Notes under the pieces: generated by a model
Told to the model about the DNA's origin: nothing
Seen by the model: only the letters and a program-made list of their open reading frames with translations
The model's database searches: none
Made by a program: the position numbers and the translations under genes
Shown here: positions 57,479 to 64,000 of the stretch, piece by piece
How positions within the stretch are numbered: position 1 is the stretch's first letter
Layout of the letters: each line of letters starts with the position of its first letter
Source: Symbiodinium natans
Lineage: Eukaryota > Sar > Dinophyceae > Suessiales > Symbiodiniaceae
DNA length: 64,000 nt
NCBI GenBank assembly: GCA_905221605.1
Contig: CAJNDS010002581.1
Span: forward strand, 226,501 to 290,500
Direction: 5' to 3'

Positions 57479-58874
57479 CTCGCAAAGCAGGTTGAACGCA
57501 CACTTAGATTTCAATCAGGATGGTGACATATGGTGACTATGGGGTGCTCAACGGTGGTCAGCTCTCACACGGTCAAAGCTCCAGTGCCGTCCTCGAAGCG
57601 CACCCGCTCAAAGTTCCGGTGCCGCTCCCAGCGCTCGGCGCGCCGCTCCGCGCGCGTCCTCGCCCGGGGAGCCTCCGAGGCCTTTCCCTTCTTTCTCCTC
57701 CCCAGCAAGGAGAAGAAGGAACGCTCCTGGCTTCTTGCACGACAACACATGAGACATCTCTCTCGCTCATATTGCATCTCTCTCGCTCAGCTTTATCGTG
57801 TTATCTCGTGTCATTTCGTGTCATTGCTGCTTCGTCTTCAAACACCGCCGCGGCCTGCTCAGCGGGCTGTGGACTGTCCTGACTCTCAGACCGTGCTTGC
57901 GCTCAGATCTGCAAGATTCTGCAAGAGGGTACCAAAGGCTACTTAGACGGGTGTGTTTGGCAACTCTGTCGCGTTGGGTAGTGGGGGCGGGTGCGGAGGG
58001 TGAGGGAAGCCAAAGCCATCCCTTGCACCGCCCAGAGATGTCTCAGGGCCCTTTGTCCGGGCCTGCCGCTGCAAAGCGGTGCGTCGTGCTGCCGTCAGCG
58101 GCGACTCCTCGGCTGGGATGTCCGCATCCTCGCGGCCCTTGGTGGCTCCATGCATGGCCCAGCGGCTCCAGCAAAACGTCAGCCTATTGAAGCCTATTGA
58201 ACACTACGAGTACAAGCTGGCTGTGGGAGCTCCGATACTTTCCCTGTACGTCACAACATCTTGGTCCCGAGCATGGTTCTGAAATCTGAACCACTGAAAC
58301 ACTGACGAGCGTTCAAATCTGCATCGAACAATCTGATCGATCCACCTGCAACTCCGCGCTGGGCCTCTCAACGTGCCGCGCTCTCCTTCTACAACTGAGC
58401 ACCAGGTCAGCTCTACACTTGTCTGGCACGCGAATGTGAAACTGAACACACAGGATGGGGATGTGCTCGCTTTGCAGCATCAGCCAACCATCTCAGTGCC
58501 CTTGGCCCATCCTGTACAGCTGGCCATCAGATCAAACATCTCCGCCCGGAGGCACTGCTTATGACTCAATTCGAACCAAAGGCTAGCGGCAGCTCGTGTC
58601 TTACAACAGCCATCACAGCAAAAGCATGTCTCTTGGGACTTGGGGCCTGCGCCGACATTTCGCAGCACTTGAGTCAACCAGCAAGTGCCAGCGTTTGCTC
58701 TTCAGCTTCCAGCTCCTCCACTGCAAAAGGCGAAGTGTAACAGAACACTGCTCATTTATTGACATCCTGTCCTGCCCCCTCTGCCAAGGACCACTGTTCT
58801 CAGACAATCCCGAGACAAGTACTGCAACTTGCCGACGTGTTTAACTGCGCGCGCTTCAGCTGACCTAGCTCTCC

Positions 58875-61800
58875 CTAGTTCACGGCTTGGTGGCCCTTCC
58901 AGGCCACATATAGAATTGCAAGTATATACAGAGAACAACCGACTTGCACACGTGCCATACCATAACCTGCAAACTGCTGTACAGCCAGATACATATTGGC
59001 ACAAACACACAGAGACGTAGCAAGCCATGCCGCAACCAGTGACGTAGTGGACAAGACCAAATGGTCCATTATGCGTTTTGACCCTGCAAATGTGAGCAGG
59101 GGTACGGCCGCAAAAGGAAGCACTACACTCTGCAACACGTTCAAATATGTGTTGAGAATGTCCAAGCCATCTCGCTGCCCTCCAAAATAGACAGCAACAG
59201 AGAGGCAAGGGATCAGAGCCATAGAGCGGGTGATGATGGCCCGCTTCCATGGAGCGACTTTCAAATCCAGGTACCTCGGATCGTTTTCGACAGCAGGCTA
59301 GTTGCGTTTGGGGGTGCATGGGACTGCCTTCGTTACATTGGGGGTGCGTGGGACTTTTGCGTTGCATTTTTGTTTTTAGGGTTTTGGGATTTCTTGTCCT
59401 TGCTTGTTCCTCAACTCGAAACCCGGCCCTAAACCCCAGCGTCCACAGTCAAATTTCTATTCACCTAGCCCGAAACACCCCAAACTCTAAACCTTAACTA
59501 GAGAACGGTCGACCGAAAGCGTTTTTTAGCAGCGATTAAGACCTTGTGAGAACGACACGGCTTCATCTCGCCCACAAAACAGGCACTTGATGCAATCACT
59601 TCCGTGCCGACAGCGACGGGCTGCATTGGAAATTCTTCCGCGGCGCTCATCAGCACATTCTTCACAGCCATGTTTGCGCCATTTTGCGCCCAGACTTTCG
59701 AGGACACTCCTAGCGCCCGCGTCAAGACACGCCGCCAGCACCGAGAGTGTCGTCGTATGCGCCCAAAATTTCGAGGATGCCCCACGTGCCAACGTCAGGA
59801 CACGCCGGGAACACCGAGAGGGTCGTGGTTTTTGTGCCCGGAACTTCTCTGAGCTTTTTAAACTCTTGGAGCTTCCTGAGCTTGTTGAACTGTTAGAACT
59901 TGTAGAACCTCCTGAACTCTCAGAACCGGCAGCTTTGAGTTTCTTCAACTTTTGAAGTTCTTAGAATTTAACTGAAATCTTGACTTGGAAGAAGGCCCAA
60001 CGGGCATAATCGTCCACATGTTGCGAAGCTGAACAGATCTACTTTGACTCCCAGGACTTGGACATGCTTCTTGAACGTTTCGATTTGCAAGGTGCCCTTA
60101 GAACTGTTAGAACTTCGAGACCGTTTAGAACTTGAAGAGCTAGTTGAACTTTGTTGAAACTTTGGAACACTCAAAACTCTTGGAGCTTGTAGAACTTAAC
60201 ACTCCAAGCTTGTTGATCCACATTCCAAGCGGTGATAGCATTGACCAACGCGGCTGCTTTCGTGTCCCTGCAGCTCCTTTTTAGGAGTAAAATCAGGCTC
60301 ATTCACTGCATCAGTGGCTCAACCTTTCCAGGGCTTCAGGTAGTCAGCTGGAGCAGTTAAGGCGCTGATGGGTTGAGAAGCTGAGGAGGTGAGGAGCGGG
60401 GAGTTTGAGGAGTTGGGAAGTTGAAGAGCTTCACTCTCCTCCTCAGCTCTCAACTGCCCAACTCCTCAAACTCCAACTCCTGAGCTCCTCCAACCCGTCA
60501 ACCCCTCAACTCCTCAACGCACTCCACTAACCCTCATCCTGAAACCCTGGAAAGGTTGAGCCAGTGATGCAGTGAGTGTTTCATTCAGCAGGCACAGCGG
60601 CTCTGAAAAGCCCGCCGACCCTGGTTTTTCGAAAGGGCTAGGGGTGTCGTCGCCTGTCTCGATCACTTGGGTGTCCAGCGCACCAGCTCGGAACTGCTCA
60701 GCCAAGAAATCTCATGTGAAAGATTGCACCGGAGAAGCTGTCAGTCACGGTTGTCTTTGAAAGAACTTTGGGTTGAGGGTTTCCTGGTGCACGGGCCGTT
60801 CGCCGTTCGACCTACTAGCTCGAGAAAAGAGTTCTGAACTTTTCAAAGATACCCCTGCATCACCCACTGGCCAGCATAGGCACCAGTCATTGTGCTGGAC
60901 TGGCCGGCCGCACAGAGGCCCAAGGCCCACACAATCTTCATGGGTTGACCAAAAGCCTCTCCCAAATACTGACCGGCGTTTGCCAAGCCAATCCCATCAA
61001 TGCCTGGCTTGTTGAAGAAACCTTTTGCAAACACTGCAACAACGAAGGTGTTTATCATCAGTGAAGTGAAAATGGCAGCTGCTGACTCGATTGTGAATAG
61101 GCCGATGGCTTCTGCCTCCCCACCAGACTGCACAACGCGACTTTGTACAAGGGCAGAGTGCAGGAACAAGTTGTGTGGCATGATGACACAGCCAACCATG
61201 CCAACGACCTGGTAGGGCAAGCACGATTACAAGACATATGGTTCGTAATGGTTAGAAAGCACAAGAAGTTTAATTGACTAAGCGCCTGCTGCATTGCTGA
61301 AGGTGGCAAGCAGGGAACCAACAGACCTTGTGCCACTGCCATGTTGTCAGGGCCGATAGTCGCATATAAACGCCCCATGGACAGAGCCAGTATCAAAATC
61401 AGAATGCCAAAGAAAAGCTCTAGTGGTCTCGTCCCCAGGCGTTCCAAGAACAGGAAGATGAAAGCTGCGAAAGCCGTCGTCAACACTCCCACCGTCAGCG
61501 GGATGCCCACAAGGAGCTCTAGACCGATGGAGCAGCCGATGACCTCCTGGATGTCTGAGCCGATGATTGCCAGCTCTGTAAGCCCCCACAGGATCTGCCG
61601 CAAAGGGAATTGGAAGTGATCCCGGCAGTGCTCCGCCAGATGCCTCCGCGTTGCACAGCCAAGCCGGGCCGCCACTAGCTGCATCCCTAAACCCATCGCC
61701 GTCGAAGCCGTCAGAGCCCATAGTAAACTGTAGCCGAACAGGGCACCTACCTGAAGGTCGGCCTCAAGGTTCCCTGGGTCGACGTATGCAATGCTCATCA

Positions 61801-62098
61801 GCCAGCCAGGACCTGTGAACGCAAGAAGGCGCTGGAACCAAGTGTACCACGTCTCCGATGCCTCCAGAACCACAGCACTTTCATCGTCCAGAGCAAGAGG
61901 CTTCTTCAAATCAGGAGCGCCAATTGAACCAATTGGAGTGGAGGGGTGAGAGTCTGGTGGATTCAGCAGACCAAAGGCAGCCAAGGCAATGGGTGTTGCA
62001 TCCCTTGAGCCTTGACGGACCAAGCCGGCGTCAACCTTGTCCAGGCTGCCAGAGTGCTGGAGCTTGGGAGGTCTTGGGCGATTCGAGCGGTCGGCCAT
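58875..62098 (-). CDS. NRAMP-family divalent metal transporter
   Basis: Proton-coupled Mn2+/Fe2+ transporter of plasma or endomembranes (family knowledge). Exons 62098-61286, 61208-60853 and 59274-58875 join to 1569 nt, 522 residues, the usual NRAMP length. Introns: 77 nt with GC-AG, and 1578 nt with GT-AG; both acceptors are AG|G. Metal-binding DPGN is at residues 107-110 in the first helix, MPHN at about 281-284 in the sixth, GSDIQEVIG in the third, and the family signature GQSSTMTGAYAGQ at about 373. Exon 3 gives APWKRAIITRSMALIP and LNVLQSVVLPFAAVPLLTF. The N-terminus (about 85 residues) is hydrophilic and Ser/Pro/Asp-rich. The ATG at 62098 opens the frame. All key residues are intact, so it should be functional. 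Confidence 0.94.
59690..60200. repeat. Local degenerate repeats in NRAMP intron 2
   Basis: Two kinds. Around 59690-59835, two imperfect units share TTTCGAGGA, CACGCCG and CACCGAGAG. Around 59840-59965 and 60095-60200, GAACTTGTTAGAACTT-like words (AGAACTT, TTGAACT, GAGCTT) recur every 9-12 bp. Confidence 0.75.
60299..60582. mobile_element. Foldback (MITE-like) element in NRAMP intron 2
   Basis: An imperfect palindrome of about 285 bp. The left arm begins TCACTGCATCAGTGGCTCAA and continues CCTTTCCAGGGCTTCAGG. The right arm is its reverse complement with a few changes (CCTGAAACCCTGGAAAGGTT, GAGCCAGTGATGCAGTGA). The inner arms also pair: GAGTTTGAGGAGTTGGG on the left against CCCAACTCCTCAAACTCC on the right. 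The centre is near 60440. No clear target-site duplication or coding capacity. It resembles miniature inverted-repeat elements. Confidence 0.72.
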
Positions 62099-63018
62099 GT
62101 ATTTGCGCTTCTGTTCTACCTGTTCTACGTTTGCAACACTGCTTTAGCTCAAGGCCTGCGCTTGCCAGGAGTTCCTCTTTCCATCTACTGCCACCAGACC
62201 CGCAAAACTACGTTAGCACATGTCAGCACAGCTACTTGCACTGCAACACATGGCATTTTGTTGTAGCTGCTGTCGGTTCCTGGGCTGCGCTTGGCCCCAG
62301 GCTGATGCAGGCAGATGGGCTGAGCATGGCTGAGCTCTTAGTAACCACAGAAAGAGCATCTTCAGCATCCCCAGATATCCCCAGTCTCCTGCAAATCGAA
62401 CACAGAATGATGCCTGGAAGCGTACTGAAGACAGGTCCTTGCGACGATCAGTTGCCCATTCCCCCCACTCGTCTGAGAAAATTTAGGCATGGAGATATTC
62501 GTGAACACCTGAAACAAAGTACCAGCAGGCGCCACACCCGCTGGATTTCGGCTGCTATTTTGCCGTGGCCTCCCGACAGTGGTGTGGCACGTCAGGCGAG
62601 GTGCGACAGCTGCAACACATCGGCAGCATCTTCCACGCAGGGGCCATCACAGCCCCAAAGACCGCTCCCTCTCTTCTGATTTCTCTCCTTATGCAATCAT
62701 TGATCTATATATGCTATTTCGTTCGATAGTCTGTTCAGTATATAGGCCTTTAGTGCCTCAAGTACTCATGTATTTGGCTTTTCGTTCGTGAATTCTGTAT
62801 GTCGGTGTTTATCACGCTCGCTGTTTATGTAGTTATTTGTCTCGTGATTCTGTTGTGCACAACTCATGCATGCCTTTATGTGGATGGCTGCGTCATTTAT
62901 CTATTTAATGTACGTCTGTATGTCTGTGTTGATGTGTTTCTGTATGTAGCAACTCGTAAAGCAATTGCGTCGTATTGTGTGTGCCTGTTATCTCGTAGTT
63001 GTGTGTGTGTGTGCGCAC
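62099..63018. other. Upstream flank of NRAMP
   Basis: Should contain the NRAMP 5' region on the minus strand. No TATA-like or other promoter motif can be assigned. From about 62690 to 63010 the sequence is rich in TGTATGT/GTGTG words. No gene was recognised. Confidence 0.4.
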
Positions 63019-63108
63019 CTGAACATGGTGATAAGCACCACTTGATCATTTCAGTTCTCCGGTTTTCCGCAGGGGGATTGGGCCTGATGCTTCTACCCAA
63101 TCCAACGA
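63019..63108. repeat. 90-bp direct repeat, copy 1
   Basis: Begins CTGAACATGGTGATAAGCAC and ends CTACCCAATCCAACGA. Identical over 90 bases to 63911-64000. Both copies follow a short GTGTGTG run. Confidence 0.97.
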
Positions 63109-63910
63109 AGCTATGAAGCATCAGGGGATGTGGAGTTTGGCCCGCTCCATGTACCTGCAACTTTTTCCAGGAGTCCCTCATGGGGATTCCCCTGTACTGA
63201 GGTGATGCAGCCACTTCCGATTTCACTCTTCTTTCTTTCGCTTTCTCTGTCCAGCTGTGTGCATGCATTAACAGTTCGTGACATGCCAAAGTGTGTACCA
63301 GTTCTGGTTTTTCCCGACAGGGGCCAGATCTCAGGGGCATGTGCCCGAGCCCGCGATAACAGATGGGGGGGCTTAAAGCTTTGCAGACACCAATCCTCAT
63401 CCATCGGGGATCATCTGCAGTAAGATGACATGTGCCCACAGTGGCTTCATAGTGATCACCGAGCATCTGAGCGGTCAAGGGCCACGGTCAGGGGCTGGCT
63501 ACCTACGTAAAGTGCAGCGCATAGGAGCTCCGGTAGGAGTGCAGGTAGATGTGATGCAGTCGGATTGTAACAGTGCTGACAGGGTTCCGCTGAAGCATGC
63601 CGCCCCAAATCCCACGAGCCATTCCAATCAGTCACGTGCATGGCAGTCTGCTCTCCCTTGTTGTTTGGTTGCTGGCTGGTTCCCTCTTGCCTCCCGTTGT
63701 TGCACTTTGTTTGTTGCTTACTCTGCTTTGTTCCTCCCCATCCGGTCATACGCAGCGTGACTTCTCGAGCTGTGCACTCCCTCGATCGTTTCGCGAACAT
63801 GTTCTTCGATCCACGAGGAGTCCGCCGGCTTGACTATTTTCGCCATTTGTCATGACACACTTGCTTGCATTTGCACCCTTGGCCCCTTAGGGGCATGTGT
63901 GTGTGTGCGT

Positions 63911-64000
63911 CTGAACATGGTGATAAGCACCACTTGATCATTTCAGTTCTCCGGTTTTCCGCAGGGGGATTGGGCCTGATGCTTCTACCCAATCCAACGA
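63911..64000. repeat. 90-bp direct repeat, copy 2 (cut by window end)
   Basis: Identical to 63019-63108 up to the last base of the window, offset 892 bp. The true length is unknown. The 802 bp between the copies has no recognised gene. Confidence 0.97.

Noticed and set aside
61347-61721. Other long frames over the NRAMP exons
   Set aside because: Shadows of the transporter in other frames; none carries NRAMP motifs.
62134-62156. GCTTTAGCTCAAGG as a spliced-leader relic near NRAMP
   Set aside because: It lies on the strand opposite to NRAMP and matches only the last part of the leader, with mismatches.

Overview
The window is nuclear DNA of a eukaryote, most probably a dinoflagellate (Symbiodiniaceae/Suessiales-like). 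The identification is inferred from gene structure: many tiny exons; introns that mostly begin with GC or GA instead of GT and end in AG followed by a G in the next exon; every gene recognised lies on the minus strand; degenerate CCCTAAA/TTTAGGG blocks; and abundant simple-sequence DNA. No rRNA, tRNA, CRISPR array or bacterial operon structure was seen.

Layout in window order. (1) 0.78-12.4 kb, minus strand: a Na+/Ca2+ exchanger (NCX) rebuilt from 35 exons, about 795 residues, with alpha-1 repeat, two Calx-beta domains and alpha-2 repeat. Its penultimate intron (about 4.4 kb) holds more than 2 kb of almost pure microsatellite (about 1.74-3.87 kb). (2) 13-26 kb: scattered minus-strand exon-like frames of unrecognised genes, one beginning with a good signal peptide. 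(3) 26.6-28.9 kb: a single-exon proline-rich protein flanked on both sides by a degenerate repeat family. (4) 32-42 kb: a repeat-rich, gene-poor region with two arrays of a G-run/C-run repeat, two copies of an A-rich dispersed repeat, three TTTC tracts and a low-complexity gag-like pair of frames enclosed by TTTC tracts. (5) 42.9-51.1 kb: minus-strand exon clusters, including an EF-hand protein with an IQ-like basic helix. (6) 52.1-54.0 kb: a telomere-like degenerate block followed by an ankyrin-repeat gene. (7) 56.9-57.5 kb: two joined exons of an unknown protein. (8) 58.9-62.1 kb: an NRAMP divalent-metal transporter of 522 residues in three exons, with a foldback element and other local repeats in its second intron. 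(9) The right end carries a perfect 90-bp direct repeat spaced 892 bp.

The recognisable genes do not form one pathway, although two ion transporters (Ca2+ efflux, divalent-metal uptake) and an EF-hand protein share a metal and calcium theme. The clearest biology is gene architecture: a one-directional gene array, and an exchanger cut by about 34 introns of which about 27 use GC or GA donors, next to an NRAMP gene with only two introns. Exon joins were worked out by hand by combining protein-family similarity, reading phase and AG|G acceptors; they are models, not transcript evidence.
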